The position numbers were made by a program, and so were the translations under genes. Below, piece by piece: positions 41,801 through 49,763 of a stretch of 64,000 nucleotides of DNA. The notes beneath the pieces were generated by a model. That model was given only the letters and a program-made list of their open reading frames with translations, did no database searches and was not told where the DNA came from. This stretch comes from Clostridium yunnanense (lineage in GTDB: Bacteria; Bacillota; Clostridia; Clostridiales; Clostridiaceae): positions 124,001 through 188,000 of the forward strand of contig NZ_JAENHN010000010.1 in assembly GCF_016595795.1 (NCBI RefSeq), written 5' to 3'. Each line of letters begins with the position of its first letter. Position 1 is the stretch's first letter.

Positions 41801-43002
41801 GTGGCTGTTAATGTGCTTGAAGCACCAGCTGCCAATGTTAAATCAGTATTTGATAGAGCTACAGAAGTAACACTAACTGGCGTGAAGTAGGTGAAGGATA
41901 AATCTAATCTTATATCTCCAGTTATACTGCTTCTGTTATAATCAACCTTTGAGTAAGAATAAGAAGTGATGTTTGAGATTCCTTTAATTGCAGTAGCAAT
42001 ATCTGTTGCAATTGTAGAACCACTTATATATCTTACTCTAATCTTGGTTTGATTATTTTTAATTGCTTCTTGAATCTTAGCATTTAACTCAGTAGAATTA
42101 CTTACGGTATATTCAGGAGCTAATAAATTAAGTTCTAAGGCAGCAATTAAACCTTGATATACAGAGGAATTAGAAGAATCGCTTGTCAATTTTGCATTTA
42201 AGGTATTTGCAAAATCAGTATTAGCTGTTGGATAAGCTTTCACCCAAGAGTGATTTAGCTTTATTTGAGCATCTGTTAAGTTGTAATAGTCATAGGTTAC
42301 TCTACCGGCTACATCAGGTAATGGGTCGTCCCATGTTGAGTCAAAGTGATACCAGGCTCCATCAAGGTAAACTAGATTCCAGGCATGTGCTTGTCCGCCG
42401 GCCGTTCCTTCTACTATTTTTGTTTGAATGCCAGCCTGGTTTAACATCTTATAAGATAATAATGCATATCCTTGACATACTGTTTTGTATGGGTATGCAA
42501 CAGCATCATAATCTGAATGCTTTACAAGAGTAGTATCATAAGCGACATTCTTTTCAATCCAATCATGAATAGCTCGTTCTTTTTCGAAATCATTCATACC
42601 AGCCGTTATTATTTGTGCTAGTACTTCATTAACCTTGGTACTGACAAAGCTATCCTGAGCTGCAGTATTCCAATAGTTAAAAGTAAAATTTATAGTTGCT
42701 ACTCCGCCGCTAACAGTATATGAGTAGGAATATCCTTTACTGGTATAATGCAAATAGTCATCAGCATTATATATACTGTTTATAGTATTGGAGATATCAC
42801 TACTTAGGGTTGAAGTGCTTCCGGTATAACTTATACTGTATGTAGGCTGTCTTGAGTGCATGGCAGAAGAAATTTTTGTATTTAATTCTGTGAGTGTACT
42901 AACAGAATCAATAGCACCGTACACTTTTAAAGTTAAAAAAACAATTAACAAAATAGAAAACAAAGAAAGCTTGGGTAAATTTGATTTTAGAAAAATTTTC
43001 AC
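38851..43002 (-). CDS. Secreted transglutaminase-like protein with twelve Big_2 Ig-like domains
   Basis: A 1383-residue exported protein with a GTG start preceded by AGGAGGTG. A signal peptide covers about 1-30. A small domain (about 35-115) is followed by a transglutaminase/cysteine-protease-like fold with Cys176 (TVCQGYA), His206 (AHAWN) and Asp221 (FDSTWD) in the expected order. The small domain recurs at about 300-375. Twelve Big_2 Ig-like domains of about 84 residues fill 380-1383, alternating in two sequence types. No sorting motif or SLH domain is visible at the C-terminus. The likely role is an adhesin or wall-associated protease; the substrate is unknown. Confidence 0.9.
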   Translation of the reverse strand: MKIFLKSNLPKLSLFSILLIVFLTLKVYGAIDSVSTLTELNTKISSAMHSRQPTYSISYTGSTSTLSSDISNTINSIYNADDYLHYTSKGYSYSYTVSGGVATINFTFNYWNTAAQDSFVSTKVNEVLAQIITAGMNDFEKERAIHDWIEKNVAYDTTLVKHSDYDAVAYPYKTVCQGYALLSYKMLNQAGIQTKIVEGTAGGQAHAWNLVYLDGAWYHFDSTWDDPLPDVAGRVTYDYYNLTDAQIKLNHSWVKAYPTANTDFANTLNAKLTSDSSNSSVYQGLIAALELNLLAPEYTVSNSTELNAKIQEAIKNNQTKIRVRYISGSTIATDIATAIKGISNITSYSYSKVDYNRSSITGDIRLDLSFTYFTPVSVTSVALSNTDLTLAAGASSTLTATILPINASNKTVIWSTSNPSVATVLGGIVKAVGGGTAIITAKTSDGNYTATCNIKVIQGVSSITLTSASPYVRLGGDDITLTANIIPTGATDKSLTWTSSNPIVATVDSTGKVHAVSYGSAVISSTSVQDPTKVGRFTVTVPVPVTGVTVTSTSTVVKIGSTLTLGTTIAPSTATIKTVTWSSSNEAIAKVSSTGVVTPVATGTVTITAKTTDGGFTGTKDLTVIYGVTGITLDKASAYVRLGESDLTLVPTVNPSNATDKSLTWTSSNSSIATVDSNGTVHAVAYGSVTITATSVQDPTKVARCTVIVPVPVTGVTVTSSSTVVKMGSTLTLGTTIAPSTATIKTVTWSSSNEAIAKVSSTGVVTPIATGTVTITAKTTDGGFTGTKDLTVIYGVTGITLDKTSAYVRLGESDLTLVPTVNPSNATDKSLTWTSSNPNIATVDSNGTVHAVAYGSVTITATSVQDPTKVARCTVIVPVPVTGVTVTSSSTVVKMGSTLTLGTTIAPTTATIKTVTWSSSNEAIAKVSTTGLVTPVAPGTVTITAKTTDGGFTGTKDLTVIYGVTGITLDKTSTYLRLGDSDLTLVPTVNPSNATDKSLTWTSSNSSIATVDSNGTVHAVAYGSVTITATSVQDPTKVARCTVIVPVPATGVTVTSGSTVVKMGSTLTLGTTIAPSTATIKTVTWSSSNEAIAKVSITGVVTPVATGTVTITAKTTDGGFTGTKDLTVIYGVTGITLDKASAYVRLGESDLTLVPTVNPSNATDKSLTWTSSNSSIATVDSNGTVHAVAYGSVTITATSVQDPTKVARCTVIVPVPATGVTVTSGSTVVKMGSPLTLGTTIAPSTATIKTVTWSSSNEAIAKVSSTGVVTPVATGTVTITAKTTDGGFTATKDLTVIYGVTSITLDKTTVSLKLNSADITLIATINPTNATDKSVKWTTSNSAVVTVDSNGNLHAVGLGTATITVTSVQDPTKVARCTVTVMN
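39120..41640 (-). repeat. 504-bp tandem DNA repeats inside the Big_2 gene
   Basis: Five copies of a unit encoding two Big_2 domains (168 residues) follow one another with a steady 504-bp spacing, seen for instance by the positions of equivalent bases at 39668, 40676 and 41180. They are nearly identical over long runs, which points to recent unequal recombination or gene conversion. Copy number is likely to vary between strains and could be wrong in a short-read assembly. Confidence 0.85.
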
Positions 43003-43394
43003 TTAAAAAACACCTCCTTCTATTCGACAAAATATTCATTAAAAAGATTCAACCCTACTTTATATATCGTTATTATCAGTAATTTCTGCATTGATTTAAA
43101 GCCTTATTAAAAAATATTGCAAAAAACGTTAAAAATCTATTAGTTTAGTGTAAAATCAACATTTCATTGAATAGATGCATATATGTTTGAAAGTATTTTT
43201 TAGATCAGTATATCTTTAATTAAAAAATGTATAAAAACACCGTAAAAACACAAACACTAATTTAAGATTATGAAACATTTTAATTTGAATTAGAGAAAGT
43301 ATAATTTCATATGAAAAGTTTTATTAAAGAGTAAAAAAGGTTTATAAGCTGATTAAACATAAACTTTTTACAACATAGTATAGGGGGCAAAACA
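43003..43394. other. Divergent intergenic region between Big_2 gene and first kimA-like gene
   Basis: About 390 bp of A/T-rich sequence that must carry promoters for both genes. No hairpin or riboswitch signature seen. No c-di-AMP (ydaO-type) riboswitch was recognised upstream of the transporter. Confidence 0.4.
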
Positions 43395-45260
43395 ATGAAT
43401 AGAAAATTTTCAGATGTACTACTTGGAGAACCTCTGGCTAATGAAGCTGGAAAACATGAGAAATATAATATTCCTTTTGGATTAGCAATAATGGCAAGTG
43501 ATGCCATTTCATCAGTGGCATATGCGGCTCAAGAAATTCTGTTTGTTTTAATCGTACTCGGATCAGCTGCATATCAATGGCTCACATGGACCTCTTTTAT
43601 GATTATAGGATTACTCATAGTACTTACAATTTCATATATTCAAATAATAAGAGCTTATCCACAAGGTGGAGGTGCTTATAAGGTTGCAAAAGAGAATATA
43701 GGAGATAAAGCAGGACTGACTGCTGGAGCTGGATTAATAATTAGTTACATACTTACAGTTGCTGTTAGTGCAAGTGCTGGAGCAGATGCTATCACCTCTG
43801 CATTTACCGCTTTGATGCCATATAAAGTAGTATTTGTTATAACTATTATAATAATATTAACTATCTTAAATTTAAGAGGAATAAGTGAATCTTCAAAAAT
43901 CTTTGCTATACCGACATATATCTTTATTTTAAGTATGCTTTTTATGATAGTTTATGGATTATTTAAATACTTTATATTAAATATCCATCCAGAACCAATG
44001 TACGATATACCTACTAAGGCTACAGAGAACTTAACGTTATTTCTTATACTAAGAGCTTTTTCATCAGGATGTTCAGCATTGACTGGAGTAGAGGCAGTAA
44101 GTAATTCTGTTCCTAATTTTAAGGAACCAAGTCAAAGAAATGCTAAGACTGTTATGATACTATTGGCGGCACTAATATTTTTTATTTTTGGAGGATCGTC
44201 GATACTTGCTATATTTTATAATGCTGTGCCGATTACTAATGGACCTACTGTAATATCACAGATAGCTTCAGCTATTTTTGGCAATAGTATAATGTATTAT
44301 GTAATACAATTTAGTACTGCTGTTATATTACTTATGGCGTGTAATACAGCTTATACTGGTTTTCCAATGCTCATGTATATAGTTGCAAAAGACGGATATG
44401 CACCTAGACAGTTCACTAGCAGAGGTAAGAGATTAGGATTCACCGTTGGGATTGTAGCACTATCTTTTATAGCGTGTTTGCTGGTTATTGCGTTTGGAGC
44501 TGATACTCATAGATTAATTCCTTTGTATGCAATTGGTGTGTTTATATCCTTTGTACTAGGTCAATACGGAATGGTAAATCACTGGAGAACAGAAAGAGAT
44601 AAGGGATGGTTAAAACGAGCTATTATTAATGGTATAGGTACCTTAGTTGCTTTATTAACAACTATAATAATTTTAATTGAGAAGTTTAGTGAAGGAGCTT
44701 TTGTAGTTGTAATTCTAATTCCAATTATAATTTTAGGTCAATTGAGAATTAAGGCTCATTATGATAAAGTATCAGCGGGGTTAAGCATAAGCACTATAAA
44801 TTTAAAAGCCATAGATATGAAAAAGAAATATACCCATATTATTGTAGTACCTATAGCTAGTTTAAATAAAGCCTCCATAAGTACACTTCAGTATGCTCAG
44901 AGCATAAGCGAGAATGTTATTGCTCTAAATGTGTCTCCAGATCAGGAGGCAATAGATAAATTGAAACACAGATGGAATGAGCTCAACACAGATATTATAC
45001 TTGTTGCTAAGTACTCTCCGTATAGAGCTATACTAAATCCTTTAATTGATAATATACAATTGATAGCTGATGCTGCTGGCGAAGATGAAAAGATAACAGT
45101 AATATTACCGGAATTCATCAGTCATGAAAAGAGAGGAGAAGTTTTACATAATCATACGAGTTTAATTCTTAGAGAAACATTACTTAGAAATCATAATATA
45201 GTGGTTTCAACCTATCCATATCACTTAGAAGAATGTGGGAGGAGAGGATCAAATAGTTGA
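43395..45260 (+). CDS. KimA-type potassium transporter (APC family), copy 1
   Basis: A 621-residue protein with about twelve membrane helices in the first 440 residues and a cytosolic C-terminal domain (about 470-615). It resembles Bacillus subtilis KimA (formerly YdaO): SSVAYAAQEILFVLIVLG, RAYPQGGGAYKVAKENIG, AFSSGCSALTGVEAVSNSVPNF and LIPLYAIGVFISF. KimA is a proton-coupled high-affinity potassium importer. The related gene at 51841 is nearly the same length and similarity extends over the whole protein. GGGGG precedes the ATG. Amino-acid transport cannot be excluded by sequence alone. Confidence 0.87.
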   Translation: MNRKFSDVLLGEPLANEAGKHEKYNIPFGLAIMASDAISSVAYAAQEILFVLIVLGSAAYQWLTWTSFMIIGLLIVLTISYIQIIRAYPQGGGAYKVAKENIGDKAGLTAGAGLIISYILTVAVSASAGADAITSAFTALMPYKVVFVITIIIILTILNLRGISESSKIFAIPTYIFILSMLFMIVYGLFKYFILNIHPEPMYDIPTKATENLTLFLILRAFSSGCSALTGVEAVSNSVPNFKEPSQRNAKTVMILLAALIFFIFGGSSILAIFYNAVPITNGPTVISQIASAIFGNSIMYYVIQFSTAVILLMACNTAYTGFPMLMYIVAKDGYAPRQFTSRGKRLGFTVGIVALSFIACLLVIAFGADTHRLIPLYAIGVFISFVLGQYGMVNHWRTERDKGWLKRAIINGIGTLVALLTTIIILIEKFSEGAFVVVILIPIIILGQLRIKAHYDKVSAGLSISTINLKAIDMKKKYTHIIVVPIASLNKASISTLQYAQSISENVIALNVSPDQEAIDKLKHRWNELNTDIILVAKYSPYRAILNPLIDNIQLIADAAGEDEKITVILPEFISHEKRGEVLHNHTSLILRETLLRNHNIVVSTYPYHLEECGRRGSNS

Positions 45261-45535
45261 AAGTAGATGATTTGCTAAGTTAATATAGGTTCTTTATTGG
45301 CTATTACAGAATAACATTGCTAATAAGAAAGTAGCAGATTTAAATTATATAAATAAAAATAACTTGCTTTATAAATTAAACTGTGATATTCTTAATGAGT
45401 ACTTAAATTAATAGTAAATAATGCAACAAAATATATTTCAATTAGTACCTAGTAATAGAGTATGATGATATCGAGATTTTATTAGTTAGTTATTACAACA
45501 AATTTAAGAATAATAAAATTTCGGAGGTATATGAT

Positions 45536-45733
45536 ATGAACGGTAAAGTTAAATGGTTTAACGGAGAAAAAGGATTTGGATTTATTACAGGAGAAGATGG
45601 AAAGGATGTATTCGTACATTTTTCTCAAATAAAGACAGATGGATATAAGACATTAGAAGAAAACCAAGAAGTTTCTTTTGATGTAGCTAAGGGACCTAAA
45701 GGACCTCAAGCAGAAAATGTTACTATTCTTTAA
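45536..45733 (+). CDS. cspA: Cold-shock protein, CspA family
   Basis: A 65-residue single OB-fold protein with RNP1 KGFGFITG and RNP2 VFVHFSQI, and the typical start MNGKVKWFN. It binds single-stranded RNA as an RNA chaperone. CGGAGG precedes the ATG. The gene has a long 5' region (from about 45290), which in this family often carries cold-responsive structure, though I could not identify a specific element. The DEAD-box helicase gene follows within 250 bp, a functionally matching neighbour. Confidence 0.95.
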   Translation: MNGKVKWFNGEKGFGFITGEDGKDVFVHFSQIKTDGYKTLEENQEVSFDVAKGPKGPQAENVTIL

Positions 45734-45747
45734 TTAGTAGATTTTTT

Positions 45748-45783
45748 ACCCCTTAAATAGGTATTCTATTTAAGGGGTTTTTA
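45748..45783 (+). terminator. Terminator after cold-shock gene
   Basis: ACCCCTTAAATAG pairs perfectly with CTATTTAAGGGGT around GTATT, followed by TTTT. Confidence 0.88.
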
Positions 45784-45794
45784 GTTATTTATAA

Positions 45795-45892
45795 AGAGTT
45801 ACTATGTCGAAACTTAATTTATACTTGTTCGAAAATCTCTGTTTCTTGGGATTTTCGGGCATGTATAAATTAATAGTTGAGCTAGTAACTCT
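45795..45892. repeat. Family A imperfect palindrome, copy 4, best preserved
   Basis: The left arm starts AGAGTTACTATGTCG and the right arm ends GAGCTAGTAACTCT. About 36 of 45 positions pair, including TTAATTTATAC and CGAAAATC with their complements. ATAA flanks both sides (45791-45794 and 45893-45896), which may be a target-site duplication. It lies between the cold-shock terminator and the DEAD-box gene. Confidence 0.72.
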
Positions 45893-45896
45893 ATAA

Positions 45897-45946
45897 AGAG
45901 TTACTACTTCGATTCCGAAACTATTTTTAATACTATACAATATTTT
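45897..45946. repeat. Fused remnant: family A end joined to family B half
   Basis: It begins AGAGTTACTA, the same end as the A copy just upstream, and continues CTTCGATTCCGAAA and CTATTTTTAATAC. That part matches the left half of family B copy 1 (CTTCAATCCGAAA, CTATTTTTAAAAC). No right half follows. It shows that the two families share structure or recombine. Confidence 0.5.
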
Positions 45947-45982
45947 AAGGTGCTAAATTGACAAGTACCCATAAGGAGAAAA

Positions 45983-47293
45983 ATGTTTTTTGAAGATTTA
46001 AGGATTATTGATCCTATTTTAAAGGCTATAGAGAATGAAGGATACACTACTGCTACGCCTATACAGGAGAAAGCAATTCCAGTTATTTTAGAAGGAAAGG
46101 ATTTACAGGGGTTTGCACAGACAGGTACAGGTAAAACGGCTGCATTTGCTGTACCAATGTTGCAGCTTCTATATAAAAAGAAAGAAACTGAAAGAAAAAA
46201 CATAAATATTAAAGCTTTAGTGTTGGCGCCAACAAGAGAATTAGCTATTCAGATTGAAGAAAGTTTTTCAGCCTATGGAAAGTATACAGGAATAAAAAAT
46301 ACTGCAATTTTTGGTGGAGTTTCACAAAAAGCTCAGGTAGAGAGATTAAAGGCAGGCATAGATATTTTGGTTGCAACGCCTGGAAGATTGTTGGATTTAG
46401 TACAACAGAAGTATATAAATCTACAGCATATCGAGTTTTTAGTTCTTGATGAGGCTGATAGAATGCTTGATATGGGACTTGGATATGATGTGAAAAGAAT
46501 TATATCAAAACTTCCTAAGAAAAGACAGACAATGTTGTTTTCTGCAACTATGCCAAAGGAAATTTCAAAGCTGATAGCATCTATTCTTTTAAATCCCGTG
46601 AAGGTAGAAGTGACACCTGTTTCATCTACTATTGATACTATTAGGCAGTCAGTATATTTAGTAGAAAAGAGAAATAAGAAACATCTGCTTACTCATCTAT
46701 TAAAGGATAAATCAATTGAATCTGTCCTTGTTTTTTCTAGAACTAAGCATAATGCAAATAAGATAACTAGTGATCTTATTAAATCCGGAATACAGGCTCA
46801 GGCTATTCATGGTAATAAGTCACAAAACTCAAGACAGCTTGCATTAAGCAATTTTAAAGAAAAGAAAATAAGAGTTTTAGTTGCAACTGATATAGCTGCA
46901 AGAGGTATTGATGTTGAAAAATTATCTCATGTAATAAATTTTGATTTACCTGAAGTACCAGAAACTTACGTGCATAGAATTGGACGTACTGGAAGAGCAG
47001 GAGAAGAAGGTATGGCAATTTCTTTCTGTGATGAGGAAGAAAAAGATTTGCTTAAACATATTGAAAAAACTATATCAAAATCAATAACAGTTATTAAAGA
47101 GCATCCATATACAGGTAGCAGCTTAGAGTTAAGTATTACAAGTTCCGACATATCAAAGAATAAAGATGCGGGCAAAAGTAGAAATGCAAGAAAAAGTAAT
47201 ACTAATAGAAAAGATAATACAAATAGAAAAGATAATACCAATGCGAAAGATAGCAGAAGTAATTATTTTAGAAAGAGTAAGAGCAAGGCTTAA
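45983..47293 (+). CDS. DEAD-box ATP-dependent RNA helicase
   Basis: A 436-residue helicase. The Q motif is YTTATPIQEKAIP, motif I is AQTGTGKTAAFAVP, motif II is VLDEADRMLD, motif III is SATMP and motif VI is HRIGRTGRAG. It reads like the RhlE/CshA group. The C-terminal tail is basic and of low complexity, with the repeat NTNRKD (about 400-425), a probable RNA-binding region. AAGGAG precedes the ATG. Neighbouring CspA suggests action in cold adaptation, ribosome assembly or RNA decay. Confidence 0.92.
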   Translation: MFFEDLRIIDPILKAIENEGYTTATPIQEKAIPVILEGKDLQGFAQTGTGKTAAFAVPMLQLLYKKKETERKNINIKALVLAPTRELAIQIEESFSAYGKYTGIKNTAIFGGVSQKAQVERLKAGIDILVATPGRLLDLVQQKYINLQHIEFLVLDEADRMLDMGLGYDVKRIISKLPKKRQTMLFSATMPKEISKLIASILLNPVKVEVTPVSSTIDTIRQSVYLVEKRNKKHLLTHLLKDKSIESVLVFSRTKHNANKITSDLIKSGIQAQAIHGNKSQNSRQLALSNFKEKKIRVLVATDIAARGIDVEKLSHVINFDLPEVPETYVHRIGRTGRAGEEGMAISFCDEEEKDLLKHIEKTISKSITVIKEHPYTGSSLELSITSSDISKNKDAGKSRNARKSNTNRKDNTNRKDNTNAKDSRSNYFRKSKSKA

Positions 47294-47500
47294 TGCTTTA
47301 TATTTAATTTATAGTTAGGGTATGTTTAAGAGTATTGTTGAAATTAAGTGGTTACCCATCCGATCATTTAACTGCGTCTATAATTATAAATATCAATTTG
47401 GAAATTACTTTATTCTATAAATAAGAAAATCTCTTTACATTATTATTTCCAAAATGTATAATTGATTTGTGTTTTTTAAATAATAAATATAAGATATCAA
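47294..47500. other. Gap between DEAD-box gene and T-box leader
   Basis: No supported gene. It should contain the end of the helicase transcript and the promoter of the T-box leader, but no clear elements were identified. Confidence 0.4.
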
Positions 47501-47504
47501 AACT

Positions 47505-47750
47505 TAATAAACGCGTAGATAAAGAAGAGTAAATAGATTATTAATTCAAAGAGATCTAGGGACGGTGTAATCCTAGAAATTAAAGCTATTGAAGGAAGCT
47601 TTGGAGCGATAGATAGAAAGTTTATAAACGTAGTATATTTATGGGGTTATTCCCTTAAAGATAAATAAGTGGATTAAGCAATTAATCAATTTAGGTGGTA
47701 ACGCGGAAGATAGCCTTTCGTCCTAAGTATTTTAGGACGAAGGGCTTTTA
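47505..47750 (+). promoter_or_regulatory. T-box riboswitch leader of gltX
   Basis: The T-box sequence TTAGGTGGTAACGCGG lies at 47691-47706. Stem I features upstream include AGTA (47528-47531) opposite a GAA (47591-47593), and GGACGGTGTAATCC as the distal loop. A GAA triplet at 47595-47597 is a plausible glutamate specifier, which fits the GluRS downstream, though an alternative register (GGA) cannot be excluded. The terminator stem at 47712-47746 pairs AGCCTTTCGTCCTAA with TTAGGACGAAGGGCT. When uncharged tRNA binds, an antiterminator forms and gltX is transcribed. Confidence 0.9.
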
Positions 47751-47879
47751 TTATATAAAAATAAAGTTATGGTTAATTAATATATTGAATTTAAATTGCT
47801 CATAAAGTAGATGTTTGAAATAAGCATTATTTTCAATAATAATATTAAATACGCCATAGTTAAAAAGGAGATATGTTAA

Positions 47880-49541
47880 ATGAGTTTTGAAAAATTAGCA
47901 GAGAAAATATTCCCGAAGGTTGAACATTCAATAGAATATTATATGGAAAAGTACCCAAAGAGGAATCTTGAAGAAGGTGCAAAGGTTGTAAGATATGCGC
48001 CAAGTCCAACTGGTTTCCAACATATAGGTGGAGTATTTGCTGCGTTAATCAATGAAAGATTAGCAAGTCAAAGTAAAGGTGTATTTTATTTAAGAATTGA
48101 AGATACTGATCAAAAGAGAGAAGTTCCAGGTGCAATAGATGATACTATAGCAACTATGCATCACTTTGGTTTAGATTTCAATGAAGGTATGACAGGACAA
48201 GAAACTTCTAAAGGTGAATACGGTCCATATAGACAAAGTCAAAGAGCTGAAATATATAATACTTTTGCAAAAGATTTACTAATAAAAGGACTCGCTTATC
48301 CAGATTTCTGTACTCCAGAAGAGTTAGCAGAACTTAGAGAACAACAAATAGCTAATAAAATAACTCCAGGTTACTATGGTGAGTATGCAAAGTTTAGAAA
48401 TATTACTGAAGAAGAAGCTTTAGAGAGAATTGAAAGAGGAGAGCAATATATAATAAGACTTAAATCTCCAGGAAACCCGGAAAATAGAGTTGATTTTCAT
48501 GATTTAATAAAGGGAGATATATCATTCCCTGAAAACAATCAAGATGTTGTACTTATAAAGGGAGATGGACTTCCAACTTATCACTTTGCTCATGCTATTG
48601 ATGATTTCTTAATGAGAACTACAGATGTTATAAGAGGAGAAGAATGGTTATCTTCACTTCCTATACATGTTCAATTATTTGAAGTGTTAGGTTTTGAAGC
48701 ACCTAGATATGCTCATATTCCTACAATAATGAAGCAAGATGGTGGATCTAAGAGAAAGCTTTCAAAGAGAAAAGATGCAGAAGCAGCTGTCTCTTATTAT
48801 AAAGAAGTGGGATATCCAACAGTTACAGTTATAGAATACTTACTTAATATCGTTAACTCGACTTTTGAAGAATGGAGAGCTGAAAATCCAACAGCTGATT
48901 ATCATGAGTTTGAGGTTCAATTAGAAAAGATGAGTAAGAGTGGCGCATTATTTGATTTAGTTAAATTAAATGACGTATCAAAAGATCGTATAGCTGCAAT
49001 GAAGGCTGATGATGTTTATGCAAATTATATTGCTTGGGCTAAAGAATATGATAATAAAATGTATGATTTAGTTACATCAAATGAAGCTATGGCAAAGGAA
49101 ATATTTAATATAGACAAAGAAGGTCCAAAGCCAAGAAAAGACTATGCTAAATGGGATGAAGTACAAGATAAGATATTCTACTTTTTCGATGAATTATTTG
49201 ATAAAGAAACAGTAGAGCAAATAGAACTTCCAAAGGGCCTTGCAATTGAAGCTGCAAAGGAAATAATAAACACTTACAAAGATGAGTTTAATTTCAATGC
49301 TGGTAGTCAAGAAGCTTGGTTTGAAGACTTAAAGGAAATAGGAATAAGACTTGGATACTGTGCTAATAGAAAAGAATTTAAAGCAAACCCAGATCAATTC
49401 AAAGGTATGATTTCTGACGTTGCAGGTGCTGTTAGAAGTGCATTAGCGCACAGAAATAATACACCAGATCTTTACACTATAATGCAAATCATGGGTGAAG
49501 AAAAGGTAAGAAGCAGATTTGAAAAGTTTTTAAGTATATAA
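47880..49541 (+). CDS. gltX: Glutamate-tRNA ligase
   Basis: A 553-residue class I synthetase. The HIGH-type motif is [11 protein letters not shown] and the KMSKS-type motif is [12 protein letters not shown]. It also has RFEDTDQKR-like [11 protein letters not shown] and [14 protein letters not shown]. The length and the C-terminal region match the longer GluRS common in Clostridium. It charges tRNA-Glu. AAGGAG precedes the ATG, 130 bp after the T-box terminator, so expression depends on glutamyl-tRNA supply. Confidence 0.95.
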   Translation: MSFEKLAEKIFPKVEHSIEYYMEKYPKRNLEEGAKVVRYAPSPTGFQHIGGVFAALINERLASQSKGVFYLRIEDTDQKREVPGAIDDTIATMHHFGLDFNEGMTGQETSKGEYGPYRQSQRAEIYNTFAKDLLIKGLAYPDFCTPEELAELREQQIANKITPGYYGEYAKFRNITEEEALERIERGEQYIIRLKSPGNPENRVDFHDLIKGDISFPENNQDVVLIKGDGLPTYHFAHAIDDFLMRTTDVIRGEEWLSSLPIHVQLFEVLGFEAPRYAHIPTIMKQDGGSKRKLSKRKDAEAAVSYYKEVGYPTVTVIEYLLNIVNSTFEEWRAENPTADYHEFEVQLEKMSKSGALFDLVKLNDVSKDRIAAMKADDVYANYIAWAKEYDNKMYDLVTSNEAMAKEIFNIDKEGPKPRKDYAKWDEVQDKIFYFFDELFDKETVEQIELPKGLAIEAAKEIINTYKDEFNFNAGSQEAWFEDLKEIGIRLGYCANRKEFKANPDQFKGMISDVAGAVRSALAHRNNTPDLYTIMQIMGEEKVRSRFEKFLSI

Positions 49542-49550
49542 GATATAAAA

Positions 49551-49590
49551 ACAGCTAAGGCTTAGTAGCCTTAGCTGTTTTTTATTTTTT
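49551..49590 (+). terminator. Terminator after gltX
   Basis: ACAGCTAAGGC pairs with GCCTTAGCTGT around TTAGTA, followed by a T run. Confidence 0.88.
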
Positions 49591-49725
49591 AGGAATTTAT
49601 AACTCAATTATATTTGTGGATAAATATGAATAGCAACTTAAAGCATAATGTGATCTAAAGAATAAAAAATAAGAATTTGTCGCCTGCCAGAATTTCTTCA
49701 CTACGTTCAGAAAAGGCATATGTGC

Positions 49726-49752
49726 AAAAAAGCCCACTTCAGTGAGCTTTTT
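49726..49752 (-). terminator. Terminator after glnS
   Basis: On the minus strand AGCTCACT pairs with AGTGGGCT, followed by TTTTTTG. Confidence 0.75.
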
Positions 49753-49763
49753 CATTTGAAGCA

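Noticed and set aside
39017-41890. Series of plus-strand open frames of 75-139 codons opposite the Big_2 repeats
   Set aside because: They recur every 504 bp because the sense repeats do, have no consistent ribosome binding sites, and lie antisense to a clear coding gene.
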